Shown: in pieces, positions 52,782-62,162 of the stretch
Numbering within the stretch: position 1 is the stretch's first letter
Layout of the letters: every line of letters starts with the position of its first letter
Source: an uncultured Bacteroidota bacterium
GTDB lineage: Bacteria > Bacteroidota > Bacteroidia > Chitinophagales > Chitinophagaceae
Reading direction: 5' to 3'
Length of the DNA stretch: 64,000 bases
Assembly: GCA_903904855.1 (NCBI GenBank)
Contig: CAIVEH010000042.1
Coordinates: forward strand, 1-64,000
Position numbers and translations under genes: made by a program
Notes under the pieces: generated by a model
What the model saw: the letters and a program-made list of their open reading frames with translations, nothing else
The model's database searches: none
What the model was told of the DNA's origin: nothing

Positions 52782-54620
52782 ATGCCTCGCTCACTGTTAA
52801 ATAAATTTATAGTGGTGGTTGCTCTTGCAATACTACTGTTTTTACAAATCAAAGGAGATGACATGAAACGGGGTTTGGGAGGCGATTCCCTTGGCTATTA
52901 TATGTTCCTGCCATCTACATTCATCTATCATAATAATAAATCACTTGAAAAATTACCCACAGATAAAAGTATACCACAAAAAACCATACGGGATGCTGCG
53001 GGAATGAAACAATCTAAAACCCCACTGGGCTATTCACAAGATCCATATACATTAGGCGTGGCAATAATGGAAATGCCATTTTTCTTTATAGCACATGCCT
53101 GGGAAAAAATTAAAGGGACGGATGCAAACGGATACTCAGATGTCTATGTTTATTTACTGTTTCTGTGCGACTTTTTTTATGCGCTTATTGGCTTAATTTT
53201 CACTTACCTCATTCTAATTCGATATTTTTCAGAGACCCTCTCTTTATTGTCAGTCATAATCCTATTATTTGGCACTAATCTACTGTGGTTTATCATTGCT
53301 CAGGCGGGCATGTCTCATGTTCCCCTGTTTTGTCTTTATGCAATTCTGATTTATTCTACAATAAGAATGCATGAAAAACCTGCAACTCTGATGTTTATTG
53401 TTGCCGGATTTATAGCAGGAATGATAACATTAATCAGGCCATCAGATATAATTTGCCTTCTTATACCATTGCTTTATTCAGTAACAAACCGGTTGACTCT
53501 ACTGCAAAAGTTGACATTCATAAAGCTGCATCCGGGAAAAACCATTTTAGCAGCTGTTATGTTTTTTTTGCCAATTATTCCCCAACTCATTTATTGGAAA
53601 ATAATGACAGGTCAATTTATCTATTACAGTTATGGCAGTCAGAAATTTAACTGGACGGATCCCAAAGTATTTGAGGGGTTATTTTCAGCACATAATGGAT
53701 GGCTTGTTTATTCGCCTGTAATGATTTTTTCGGTTTTCGGGCTGTTCCAATACAAAGAAATAAGGCCATGGCTGGCGTGTATCCTGGTCATCTTCCCGAT
53801 ATATGTTTATGTTGTTTATTCATGGTATTGTTATACTTATATCAATGGTTTCGGATCGCGGCCTATGATTCACTTATACCCATTGCTGGCTTTGCCGCTT
53901 GCCGCATCTTTACGTTTCATTTCAAGCCAAAAAATTCTGATAAAGATATTCCCTGTCCTGTTTTTCATTTTTCTGGCTAGCGCTGGTTTCAGCTATACTT
54001 TACAACAAGGTTACAAATTACTGATAAGTGAAGCATCCAACTATCCTTACAACATGCAAATACTATTTCACAACAAGTTGACCTATAATGACCTTGTTGC
54101 ATTTGATCTGGGAGAAATCCAACCTGAAAAAGATAAGATAAGTAAAGTAGCAACAGTGGCCTGCGAGTATGTTGAAGATTCCTTAGCAATTAGTTATGAG
54201 TTGGATACTGCAAGCCAACGCAGGTTTGCTTGTCACATTAAAGATGAAGAATACAGCCCTAAAATGTTATCTGTGAAGTATGACTCAAAGGTTTTCGGCG
54301 CATCGAAATACATAAGATGCAGTGGATGGTTTATGTACCCTAAACTTGGGGAATATACCAGCCATTATCTGGTGCTGACAATTGAAAATATTAAATGGTG
54401 TGCCTGCAAAATTGAGAACAAGGTATTTGCCTCACAAAGCAACTGCCCACAGGAAGACATCTACCTGACCAATGTTCACAATGGGAAATGGGGGTATGTA
54501 TGGTTCTATATCAGGATACCCGATAATATCCCTGAGGGAAACATTATTTCACTTTATGTATGGAATCCCGGGCAATTTGACTTATATTTCGATGACATTT
54601 GCATGGAACTATATAAGTAA
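52782..54620 (+). CDS. multi-pass membrane protein, GT-C glycosyltransferase-like
   Basis: 612 residues, around ten membrane segments between 5 and 400. After the first segment come GGDSLGYYMFLPS and FIYHNN, a loop with an acidic residue as in GT-C enzymes. The C-terminal ~180 residues are a soluble domain (SKYIRCSGWFMYP, ENIKWCACKIENK, GYVWFYIRIPDNIPEG). Family not certain. The stop codon overlaps the first bases of a MITE-like repeat (54619), so the element lies directly in the 3' untranslated region. The gene is somewhat AT-rich. Confidence 0.6.
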   Translation: MPRSLLNKFIVVVALAILLFLQIKGDDMKRGLGGDSLGYYMFLPSTFIYHNNKSLEKLPTDKSIPQKTIRDAAGMKQSKTPLGYSQDPYTLGVAIMEMPFFFIAHAWEKIKGTDANGYSDVYVYLLFLCDFFYALIGLIFTYLILIRYFSETLSLLSVIILLFGTNLLWFIIAQAGMSHVPLFCLYAILIYSTIRMHEKPATLMFIVAGFIAGMITLIRPSDIICLLIPLLYSVTNRLTLLQKLTFIKLHPGKTILAAVMFFLPIIPQLIYWKIMTGQFIYYSYGSQKFNWTDPKVFEGLFSAHNGWLVYSPVMIFSVFGLFQYKEIRPWLACILVIFPIYVYVVYSWYCYTYINGFGSRPMIHLYPLLALPLAASLRFISSQKILIKIFPVLFFIFLASAGFSYTLQQGYKLLISEASNYPYNMQILFHNKLTYNDLVAFDLGEIQPEKDKISKVATVACEYVEDSLAISYELDTASQRRFACHIKDEEYSPKMLSVKYDSKVFGASKYIRCSGWFMYPKLGEYTSHYLVLTIENIKWCACKIENKVFASQSNCPQEDIYLTNVHNGKWGYVWFYIRIPDNIPEGNIISLYVWNPGQFDLYFDDICMELYK

Positions 54621-54738
54621 TACCGATTAAACTATAAAGAACGGCATGAAAAAATCTCACGCGAAGGCGCGATATGCAAACGTCATTTTTAAGGCCGCAA
54701 AGAATACCAATGCCGGTTTATAATGACTATTTGGCATA
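54619..54738. repeat. MITE-like dispersed repeat, copy 3
   Basis: About 120 bp, lacking one AAGGCGCG unit found in copies 1 and 2. Ends AATACCGATTAAACTATAAAG and, on the right, TATAATGACTATTTGGCAT, again imperfect inverted repeats. It starts at the stop codon of the preceding gene and runs to within 16 bp of the next one, between two convergent genes. Confidence 0.75.
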
Positions 54739-54753
54739 AATTCACTTGTTACC

Positions 54754-56793
54754 TTACTGCGCCAGCCAGTACTTCCTCAGCAACCACTCCCCTGTTGCCA
54801 GCGCCAGGATAATGAAGAAATACCATTTTCGGTCTACCAGGGGCACAGTTTCGGTATTGGTCTGGATAAGTGGTTTAACATGCTCATTATGGGTAATGCT
54901 GTCGTAAAGTGATGCCACATTTTTCGAAGTCGTAAAGCCGCCATTGTATTTCTTCGCCAGGCTATACAGCATCGGGTAGTCAGCCCCGCTCTGCATCAGT
55001 TCCAGCGGCATACTCTCAACCACAAATGTACCGGTAGCAGCATACTCCTTGCCATTATAAGTGGTATGTGCCGAGTAGGTATAGGTGCCACCTGCCCATA
55101 TCCCTATATTCAGGTTGTAGGCGCTGCCGCTGCGTTCAAACGAGAAATCCTGTTTGCGGCCCGCACTGTCAACAATGCTTATCAATGCATCCGGAGTATT
55201 CACCTGTTCATTATTGGCATTAAGCAGGTAAGCGCTCAGCGATATTGCCTCCTGGTCGCTCCACACATACCTGGGCAGAGCCACCATGAAAGGCCGCTCC
55301 TTATTATTGGCAGACAGAAAGGCCACCGTCTGCCTGATGCACTCATCTACAACTGCATGTCCGTTAAAGTTTTTAAACTCATACAACCGCCATCGCCATA
55401 TGCCTTCACCTGCAAGTACTGCCGATGGCACACTACCCTGCTGCATCAGCCACAACGGTTGTTTTTCATCGTCCCATGCCTTCTGACTGAAGAGTACATT
55501 GGCGCCGGGTGCTGCAATCATTTTACCATTATTCAGCACCAGCGGCGGCATTTTATCAGTTACCGATTGTATGTTCTGCGGCAGAAGAAAAGCATTGAAC
55601 GATGGGTTGTAAATGCCCTGCTCATCATGTGGCCCCTGTGGCGAAAATGTAGTATGTGTTATAGCTTCCAGATTGTTCAGCCCGGCTATATCTGTCTGCG
55701 GTGTGAGAATAAACCATATGGGCTTATGCGCCTCCTGTAGTTGAGTACCTATACGGTTGCGTACGGAGGGTAGCCCATGAGCTATTATCACATTATAAGG
55801 CGCCAGAGAGGCGGGCATAGCATCCACCGGCAATACGGTTAATTTATAGCTCTCCAACCCGCTCAGCGCTTCCTTAATGGCATTAATATCCGGGTGCGGC
55901 GCGGCCGATACAATCAGTATATTCTTCTTTTCCTCCACTACTTCCACAAAAAGATCCTTCCGGTTATTTGCTGCATTTTTTTCGCCTTCCGCTTCGGGCA
56001 CAGTAATTATATAATGGTGCAGCCCGGCTTTTGTAGCCTTAACACTGAAGGATACCGATTTGTCGTATTTATCCGTATTAATAGCCAGCGGCACCGATGA
56101 GAGCGTTTCCTCACCTTCCTTTATAAACACACTGTTGTTGTAGCCCTTACATAGTTCCGCAACCACATCGGCCCTCACCTCAAAACTGCTGTTGATGGTT
56201 ACTGTTTTATTGGCATACACATTGGCCAGCCGCAAGTCTTTCTGTTGAGTACTGTCGCCTATAGCCACTGCATATAGGGGACTATGCAGCGCCAGTTGCT
56301 GGTAAAGCGGGTTCAGCCCCTGGTTGAACCTTCCATCGGTAGCCAGTATCACAGCCCCAAGGTTGCGGATACCATAAAACTCCTGCGCCCTAGCCAGCGC
56401 TGCCGATATATCGGTAGCCTGCTGATGGTAAATAAACGTACTGTCGGTTTGCACCGTATTGCCAAACCCCCATTGCACCACCTGGTAATGGGCCGCGAGC
56501 CTGTTGGTCAGCTCATTCATACTTTTCCGGTAGACCGCCGAGTCGACACCAAGTACATTACCCACCGAACGCGAATTGTCCTGCAATAGCAAAATAACCG
56601 GTTTCTCCACAACGTTTTTGGTAATGGTGATCACCGGAACAAGCAACAATAAAAGTGTAAAAAACACCACCAGTGTCCGCAATAATGACGTAGCCCAGGG
56701 ATACGGAACCGCACGCCGTTTATCGGCACGATAGACCCAATAACCTGCGCCTGACGATATTATAATAGCTATAAGCCAGTAAATCCATTGCAT
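54754..56793 (-). CDS. VWA-like membrane protein
   Basis: 679 residues. Two N-terminal helices (about 4-21 and 36-61), then a domain opening VILLLQDNSRSVGNVLGVDS. The D-N-S-R-S piece mimics the metal-site DxSxS of VWA domains, and ATDGRFNQG the later part. Beta-sandwich regions follow, then FKNFNGHAVVDECIRQTVAF and a C-terminal helix WYFFIILALATGEWLLR. The pattern is that of Bacteroidota aerotolerance-type (Bat) or VWA membrane proteins, faced to the periplasm. Exact function unknown. Gene alone. Confidence 0.7.
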   Translation of the reverse strand: MQWIYWLIAIIISSGAGYWVYRADKRRAVPYPWATSLLRTLVVFFTLLLLLVPVITITKNVVEKPVILLLQDNSRSVGNVLGVDSAVYRKSMNELTNRLAAHYQVVQWGFGNTVQTDSTFIYHQQATDISAALARAQEFYGIRNLGAVILATDGRFNQGLNPLYQQLALHSPLYAVAIGDSTQQKDLRLANVYANKTVTINSSFEVRADVVAELCKGYNNSVFIKEGEETLSSVPLAINTDKYDKSVSFSVKATKAGLHHYIITVPEAEGEKNAANNRKDLFVEVVEEKKNILIVSAAPHPDINAIKEALSGLESYKLTVLPVDAMPASLAPYNVIIAHGLPSVRNRIGTQLQEAHKPIWFILTPQTDIAGLNNLEAITHTTFSPQGPHDEQGIYNPSFNAFLLPQNIQSVTDKMPPLVLNNGKMIAAPGANVLFSQKAWDDEKQPLWLMQQGSVPSAVLAGEGIWRWRLYEFKNFNGHAVVDECIRQTVAFLSANNKERPFMVALPRYVWSDQEAISLSAYLLNANNEQVNTPDALISIVDSAGRKQDFSFERSGSAYNLNIGIWAGGTYTYSAHTTYNGKEYAATGTFVVESMPLELMQSGADYPMLYSLAKKYNGGFTTSKNVASLYDSITHNEHVKPLIQTNTETVPLVDRKWYFFIILALATGEWLLRKYWLAQ

Positions 56794-56928
56794 TGGGCGG
56801 CAAGCTAAGGAATCTTACGGAGCTAATTTTCGTTGCAGTCCTAAAAAAATCAAAAAAAAGAGCAGAACATGTTACTTAATCAAGAACTTTGAGTCTACAT
56901 ATATATTTGACCATTTAATTTTGATAAT

Positions 56929-57993
56929 ATGCCAACCATAAAGATATTTCCCCTGATTGCTGCTCTGTTGCTTTCCATTGCTGTTTATGGCAAAGGCCAT
57001 GGTGGACATGGCGGCCACCACGGCGGACATCATAGCAGTCATCATAGTAGTCATCCCAGCAGCCATCATAGCAGTCATAACTTCAGCCACCATACCAGTC
57101 ATCCCGCCAGCCATCATAGTAGTCATAACTTCGGCCATCACACAAGCCATCACAGTACCCATCATTCCAACCACCACGCTACCAGATCGCATTCATCACG
57201 ATCGGGCAGTGCTTCCAGAACAATTAAAAGCCCAAACCTATTTCCAGTCCGCATAGGTGCGAGACCAATTAGAAACACAAGTAGAAACCAGCGGCCTCAC
57301 TACTTACATTCGGGCAATGTGGGGAATAAAGTTTATGAACCATCTCATACCGGAAGCCCATATTATTACGATGGTTATTACGGATATCCCTATTTCGATT
57401 ACACTTATCACAATTTATTTTGGCTCATGATGCGTATAGGCTTTACACCTAACTATGGTTATGGCCCAACAGCTGGTTACCATTATAACAGAACTAACCC
57501 GCATAATAATACAGGTGGTACTGTTGAAGATAACCTGGAAGGCTATGTGGTTTATGCTCAGGATACGCTCAGAGGTCATATTACTTTTAATAAAAAAGCC
57601 ATTTACCTGCAAAAAACCGACTCAGGCACCAATTACGACTATAAGTTCAAACCCGGTCAGAGCATGCTGACTGCAGTTTGGGTAGTTAATGAAGACAATA
57701 AACAACTGGACTTGGTTCGGCTGAAAGAGAAACCAAAAAAACTTTGGCGCCTCATTCACGAAGGCAAACTGAATCTCTACGACCGCCGCCGCGATTTTAT
57801 TTACCAAACAGAAGACATAGATATCAATAACCTTTTGGCAGTAAGCAATGGCAATGAAATTGATTTGAGCTCAACCACCGATGAAGCCAAAGAAAGCCTC
57901 ACTGCTCTCATTAACACCACTTACGGCACGAACCTTGATGCTACCAGAATAACCTGGAAAGAACTGCTGATTTACATTGACAAACTGGATTAA
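56929..57993 (+). CDS. exported His/Ser-repeat protein, possible metal binder
   Basis: 354 residues, signal peptide 1-21. From 23 to about 87 there is a low-complexity block, GKGHGGHGGHHGGHHSSHHSS, then SSHPSSHHSSHNFSHHTSHP and further HxSH repeats: about 35 His in 65 residues. The next 60 residues are Arg/Ser/Pro and Tyr-rich, and from about 200 comes a folded domain (EGYVVYAQDTLRGHITFNKK, LTAVWVVNEDNKQLDLVRLKEK). His repeats of this density bind Zn, Ni or Cu. The DNA shows matching short repeats (CATCATAGCAGTCATCA) which may expand or contract. Confidence 0.75.
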   Translation: MPTIKIFPLIAALLLSIAVYGKGHGGHGGHHGGHHSSHHSSHPSSHHSSHNFSHHTSHPASHHSSHNFGHHTSHHSTHHSNHHATRSHSSRSGSASRTIKSPNLFPVRIGARPIRNTSRNQRPHYLHSGNVGNKVYEPSHTGSPYYYDGYYGYPYFDYTYHNLFWLMMRIGFTPNYGYGPTAGYHYNRTNPHNNTGGTVEDNLEGYVVYAQDTLRGHITFNKKAIYLQKTDSGTNYDYKFKPGQSMLTAVWVVNEDNKQLDLVRLKEKPKKLWRLIHEGKLNLYDRRRDFIYQTEDIDINNLLAVSNGNEIDLSSTTDEAKESLTALINTTYGTNLDATRITWKELLIYIDKLD

Positions 57994-58262
57994 GCATTAC
58001 CCGATACCAGAATAAAACGATAAAATTTTTGTTATCCCAGCCTCAGAATCATTATTACAATTCTGTGGTGATAGCACCTTGCAAGTGGGGATATCTATCG
58101 AGCAAAAAATCGGAATTATGTTGCAGACATTGAATGTGTCTAACTTGGACCCATCCGGAAACTCCAATTTGCTTCGTTTGGTGCACCAGCTCAGGAAATT
58201 GCAAGCCAAAATCAACCATTTTCAAACCGGCACTTATAACTAGAGTCTTAAGCCCGTATTGT
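57994..58262. other. intergenic stretch with a weak short frame
   Basis: A 41-codon frame (58118-58243, LLRLVHQLRKLQAKINHF) is possible on the plus strand but has no supporting signal, so it is not called as a gene. Nothing else noted. Confidence 0.4.
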
Positions 58263-58781
58263 TTAATTATAATTAATTGTTACTGATAACGGAGATGTTG
58301 CGGGGTAAATTCCGGGGGTCTGGCCAGCAGCTATATTAAGCGTAGCTCCAACCGTTAATGTCTGAGTCCCGCCTGGCCCTAGGACACCTGTATATGCCGG
58401 GGAGCTGGTGAAATTGGTAACATTCATATTGTTGGATCCGCTGGATAAATTAACAGCAGAAACAGGCAGAGTAATGGAATAACTGTAGGATGCTGCCCCT
58501 GCTACTGTAAAACTTGCAGCCGATACCGATCCGGCTGTAACTGGCAAAGTAACACCGCCTGCTCCGCCTGTGGTTCGGTTGCTTGCCGGGTCAAGTACAA
58601 CCATCCCACCCATTGCAGGCGATACAGCAATATTCCCGAAATTCATATCTACTGTCTTGGTAATGGCTATAGGTGTAATAATCGTAGATGAGGTCGATGC
58701 GATGGCCATGGCCTGTGCAAATGAGTTTATACTGAACCCTGTTACAGAAACAGCCAAGACCACTTTGCAGATATTTTTCAT
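58263..58781 (-). CDS. DUF4402 exported protein
   Basis: 172 residues with signal peptide 1-23. The mature part is the DUF4402 beta fold: ITKTVDMNFGNIAVSPAMGG, VVLDPASNRTTGGAGGVTL, ASFTVAGAASYSYSITLP, and a tail PGIYPATSPLSVTINYN. Proteins of this family resemble pilin or adhesin subunits and are usually surface-exposed. No pilus assembly genes are nearby. Lone gene. Confidence 0.88.
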   Translation of the reverse strand: MKNICKVVLAVSVTGFSINSFAQAMAIASTSSTIITPIAITKTVDMNFGNIAVSPAMGGMVVLDPASNRTTGGAGGVTLPVTAGSVSAASFTVAGAASYSYSITLPVSAVNLSSGSNNMNVTNFTSSPAYTGVLGPGGTQTLTVGATLNIAAGQTPGIYPATSPLSVTINYN

Positions 58782-59028
58782 GCGACCGATATTGTTAGCT
58801 TTGACTGTTTGCGATGGTTTTGATAACTATAATCCTGATTTCATTAGCATTACTGCAATTTCCTCTTGAATCAGGCACAAAATAATCATTTTTTTACTCG
58901 ATTAGGTTTTCTCTTCGCAGACTGAAGCCTCCTGTGCATAGCAACCCTGCAATTGGTCTGATTATCGGGAAAAATTATTTTGGTATACTTCAAGCTTACT
59001 GCATGTTTATCCCCTTTGCAGCTTGAAA

Positions 59029-59496
59029 TTAGTAGTAAAAACTATCGTGTATAGCACCAGCAATAAATACTGGAATACCTAGTAAAAGCGCTATTGAACC
59101 AAGTCCGACCATATAGGCCCCAAATTTACTTCCACCATCCCCTGATGCGTCATTTTTGCCAATAGTAAAAAGCAGGAAATAGCCCAGTATGATTAATCCT
59201 GCACCGCCGGCCGAGGAAATAAAACCATACTTATGGGCATTACACCAGCCATGTTTTTTTGAATTGTAGGGAATAGCAGGAACCGGAGTACTTCTGAATA
59301 AAGCATTGGAAAATGCTACCGGCCGTTCGGTTTCCGTTTCATAATTGTATTTATCGGCAAGCGAAATTCGGGTATCTATTGGATTATATAGAACGTAAGG
59401 ACAAGCCTGTTTATGTAAGGAAGTAAAAGCAGCTGATGACCGTTCTGTAACGAGAATAGTAATTAAAGCCAGCAACAAAATAATCTTGTTTTCCAT
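59029..59496 (-). CDS. membrane-associated exported protein, unknown
   Basis: 155 residues from the ATG at 59496 (MENKIILLLALITILVTERS); a longer frame to 59571 adds 25 unlikely residues. A signal segment is followed by a polar middle with AHKYGFISSAGGAGLIILGYFLLF (membrane helix) and a second helix GLGSIALLLGIPVFIAGAIH. So two helices near the C terminus anchor it. Family not recognised. Confidence 0.55.
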   Translation of the reverse strand: MENKIILLLALITILVTERSSAAFTSLHKQACPYVLYNPIDTRISLADKYNYETETERPVAFSNALFRSTPVPAIPYNSKKHGWCNAHKYGFISSAGGAGLIILGYFLLFTIGKNDASGDGGSKFGAYMVGLGSIALLLGIPVFIAGAIHDSFYY

Positions 59497-60242
59497 AAAA
59501 TTTTTCAGGAGTTGAATAATGCCATAAACATAATTATAAATTTTTGAAACCCTATGATTTTTACCGGGCACATTCTGGTTCTGAATGCAGCCTGGCAGCC
59601 ACCTAATCTAGCCAGTTATAATGGCACTTGTATAAATCCTGCTACCGGGTCACGCCTGATCTAATAATTCGTAAGTATCTCACTCCCTATGCGATTTGGA
59701 ACTAAATATTAATTACAATATGATTTTAAATTAAATTATTATAATTAACGCCAAATTAATTATAAGATTCATGTAGTCTGAATCTGTAAAATTGAGACGC
59801 AGGTGGGAAATTTCTTTTATCCAGAAGCCAGTTGTAAAAACTTTTTGCGTTAAACATATTATAATGTGCTTCGCTGGCATCAAATATAAATTATAAACAT
59901 GTATTGCTAATACTAAAAATCATTCCAAAAGCGAATTTGTGAGACATATTCTACTCTTACAACAAAATAAAATAAAATAAATACCTCCAAAATCAGGTAA
60001 AACATTATTTCTGGCACGGAATTTTCATATACATTATTAGGGGTATTCCCCATGACCGATAACCTTAAAACAATATTCCGATGTGTGGTATGATCCTGAT
60101 ATTCGCCGCTTCCATGTCTCTGGTTATCAGCAAGGCTGAAGAGATAATCAGCACATTCAATGAAGATCTACCCGATGCTGATAAAGAGGCTGCAGAAACT
60201 TTTACATCCAGGCTGGGCGAATGATTCAGACCTGAATACAGA
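59497..60242. other. 745-bp intergenic region
   Basis: AT-rich. Includes a small frame, 60081-60224 on the plus strand (47 residues, MCGMILIFAASMSLVISKAE...), whose MCG start recalls HMCES/YedK proteins but which stops far too early, so it is not called. No other structure noticed. Confidence 0.45.
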
Positions 60243-60246
60243 CTAA

Positions 60247-60270
60247 AAGCAGCCTGGAGTGCAGGCTGCT
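60247..60270 (-). terminator. rho-independent terminator after secG
   Basis: Minus strand AGCAGCCTG, loop CACTC, CAGGCTGCT then TTTAGT. It ends the miaB-to-secG unit. Confidence 0.85.
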
Positions 60271-60297
60271 CAAATAAAACACAATTGTTGAATTAGC

Positions 60298-60591
60298 TTA
60301 TTTCTTCTTGGCTGGTGCTGTTTTGCCCTGGCTGGCCTTGCTGCCATTAGTATCAGGCCCCTGTGGCTTCTGGAAGAACATAATGGAAATGATACACAAA
60401 CCACCGATGATGCTGATCATTGTCCATGTGCCTTTCTCCATTACATCGCCGGTTTGCTTCACGCCCATTACCTGCGAACTCATACTTCCGAAAGAGCCGG
60501 TAAGACCGCCACCTTTGGGGTTCTGGATAAGAATGAAGAATCCAAGTATCACACAGGCTAGTAAAATCAGTATCGTTATTATTGGTATCAT
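60298..60591 (-). CDS. secG: preprotein translocase subunit SecG
   Basis: 97 residues with two membrane helices (3-22 and 57-77) and the conserved loop FILIQNPKGGGLTGSFG between them. The charged tail SQGKTAPAKKK is typical. SecG supports SecYEG protein export in the inner membrane. It overlaps the TPR gene by four bases (ATGA), so the pair is coupled. Last gene before the terminator. Confidence 0.95.
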   Translation of the reverse strand: MIPIITILILLACVILGFFILIQNPKGGGLTGSFGSMSSQVMGVKQTGDVMEKGTWTMISIIGGLCIISIMFFQKPQGPDTNGSKASQGKTAPAKKK

Positions 60592-61598
60592 GATTGTTTA
60601 TTCTTTAAAGCTTCCTCTATTTTTCGGGCAAAGTACGTATTTTTTTGAGGATTCAGCAAACTTAATTTCTTGTACATATCGATCGCATGATCATATTTGC
60701 CTTGCCTTATATATATATCTGCCAAAGTTTCACTGGCCATTCCCTCCTCCGGGGTGATGGAATCCACCGCCATTTTAAATACATTCTCTGGTATTTCTTC
60801 ATTCTCTTCTTCCATCGCGGCAGCCAGTTTTTCTTTCTGCCACATAGACTTCAATGCCTTCTGGTCCCTGGTTTCTTCCTGTTGCCGCTCTCCCGAATTT
60901 TTAAAATGCAGCAACCAGTCTGAGAAGCTCATCATCACCATCAGCGCTTTTTCAGCTTCTGTCTCCGTTTCAGTTTTTAGGCTATTAATCTCAGCTGGCA
61001 GTTCATCAGGCACTTTTTCACCTTTTAGCAGAAAATAATCGACCGAAACCATTGGGGTAATCAGTGCTTCTTCCTCTTTTGCCAGTTGGCTATCAGTGGT
61101 TTCTGCTGCACCTTTTTGCGCTTCCTCAAATAGTAATATTTCAGGCTCGGCCACTACAATTACTTCATCAATAATATTCAAAACCGGGCTTTCATCTACC
61201 ACGGTAATTTCATCAATAACCAGCTCAATGATAGTATTATCATCCTTATCTGTTGCAACAACAGGCGCAATTATCTCCTCAACAATTTCGACCACAACCA
61301 GTTCACTCTTTTTCACCTGTAAATCAGGTTCAGCAGCTGCTGGCACTTCAACGATTCCTGGCCCCTGCACATAGTCACAAAACAAAAGCCAGTTGCCCAT
61401 ATAAGGCTGCGCAGCAGCTAACATTGCAGGCGAATACCCGGCCTTTTTATAACCTGCTGAAGCGCTGTGATACCTGGCAGGCACAAAGTAAGGATAAGCT
61501 GTCTTAATACCCTCCATTACAGCATCGTAATTCTCCCCGGCAGGTATTGCCTGGTCCAGAACCGATGAAACACATTTTATGGAAAGTTGGTTCGTCAT
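60588..61598 (-). CDS. TPR-containing protein of the secG operon
   Basis: 336 residues. A short N-terminal helical part (YFVPARYHSASAGYKKAGYSP) precedes a long acidic low-complexity stretch (about 100-200, runs of E, V, I) and, at the C terminus, one or two TPR-like helices: ETLADIYIRQGKYDHAIDMY and KKLSLLNPQKN. It sits in the conserved Bacteroidota order lptE - TPR - secG. Its role in that operon is unknown; a link to outer-membrane assembly is an inference. The middle region is probably disordered. Confidence 0.75.
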   Translation of the reverse strand: MTNQLSIKCVSSVLDQAIPAGENYDAVMEGIKTAYPYFVPARYHSASAGYKKAGYSPAMLAAAQPYMGNWLLFCDYVQGPGIVEVPAAAEPDLQVKKSELVVVEIVEEIIAPVVATDKDDNTIIELVIDEITVVDESPVLNIIDEVIVVAEPEILLFEEAQKGAAETTDSQLAKEEEALITPMVSVDYFLLKGEKVPDELPAEINSLKTETETEAEKALMVMMSFSDWLLHFKNSGERQQEETRDQKALKSMWQKEKLAAAMEEENEEIPENVFKMAVDSITPEEGMASETLADIYIRQGKYDHAIDMYKKLSLLNPQKNTYFARKIEEALKNKQS

Positions 61599-61610
61599 TT
61601 GTTGTTGCGG

Positions 61611-62114
61611 CTACCAATTTACGAAAGCTTTATTAAAAATATCATCTGCCAGCTGATTTCCTATATCTTCTATCAGGCCAGCTTCTACATTTTGTAATAT
61701 CTGGTTAGCCGGAAAGTCGGCAAAACGGGTAAATGTTGATGTAAAATTAGCCTTTTCATTAAGCTTGTTCTTAAACGTTATCTGCACACTCATAGTCAGC
61801 CTGTTCATGCTTGCTACCTGAACACCAGTAGCTGCTGTTACCGATACCGCATAGGCTGTAATTGCCCCTGTCATGTCATAGTCTGCATCGTCTTTCTTCA
61901 CTGGTGTAAGGCCTGTTTGAGACAATATACGGCTGCTAAGTTTATTGGTAATGGTAGTTGCCAGGCTGGGTACAACATTCAGCGCCTTATTCTCCAGCGG
62001 ATGAATATTGATATTCTTCCCCTCAATATGTGCCCCTGAAAAGCTGTATATGCCACAGCCCGATACCAGCAACAGGTATAAAGGAAAAAATATCAAAAAG
62101 CCTTTAAAGTACAT
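61611..62114 (-). CDS. lptE: LPS assembly lipoprotein LptE
   Basis: 167 residues. Lipobox LLLVSGCGIY, then IEGKNINIHPLENKALNVVP and LATTITNKLSSRILSQTGLT, matching the LptE/RlpB family of small outer-membrane lipoproteins that plug LptD. C-terminal AGLIEDIGNQLADDIFNKAF is a family helix. It acts at the outer membrane in lipopolysaccharide export. It follows the sigma-54 activator gene by 48 bp and precedes the TPR gene by 12 bp. Confidence 0.88.
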   Translation of the reverse strand: MYFKGFLIFFPLYLLLVSGCGIYSFSGAHIEGKNINIHPLENKALNVVPSLATTITNKLSSRILSQTGLTPVKKDDADYDMTGAITAYAVSVTAATGVQVASMNRLTMSVQITFKNKLNEKANFTSTFTRFADFPANQILQNVEAGLIEDIGNQLADDIFNKAFVNW

Positions 62115-62162
62115 AAGTGGTGTAAAAATAGTCTGTGCAGAAGATTAAAGCTGTTAAAATTG

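Noticed and set aside
52600-52800. 66-codon frame before the GT-C-like gene
   Set aside because: Low-complexity hydrophobic stretch, no ribosome binding site or homology signal, overlaps the next start.
58118-58243. 41-codon frame between the His-repeat and DUF4402 genes
   Set aside because: Too short, no signal or homologous pattern.
58880-59000. Conserved-looking block that might be a c-di-GMP riboswitch
   Set aside because: The order of conserved boxes does not match either known class.
60081-60224. 47-codon frame starting MCG, like HMCES/YedK
   Set aside because: Only the first three residues fit, and the rest has no family motif.
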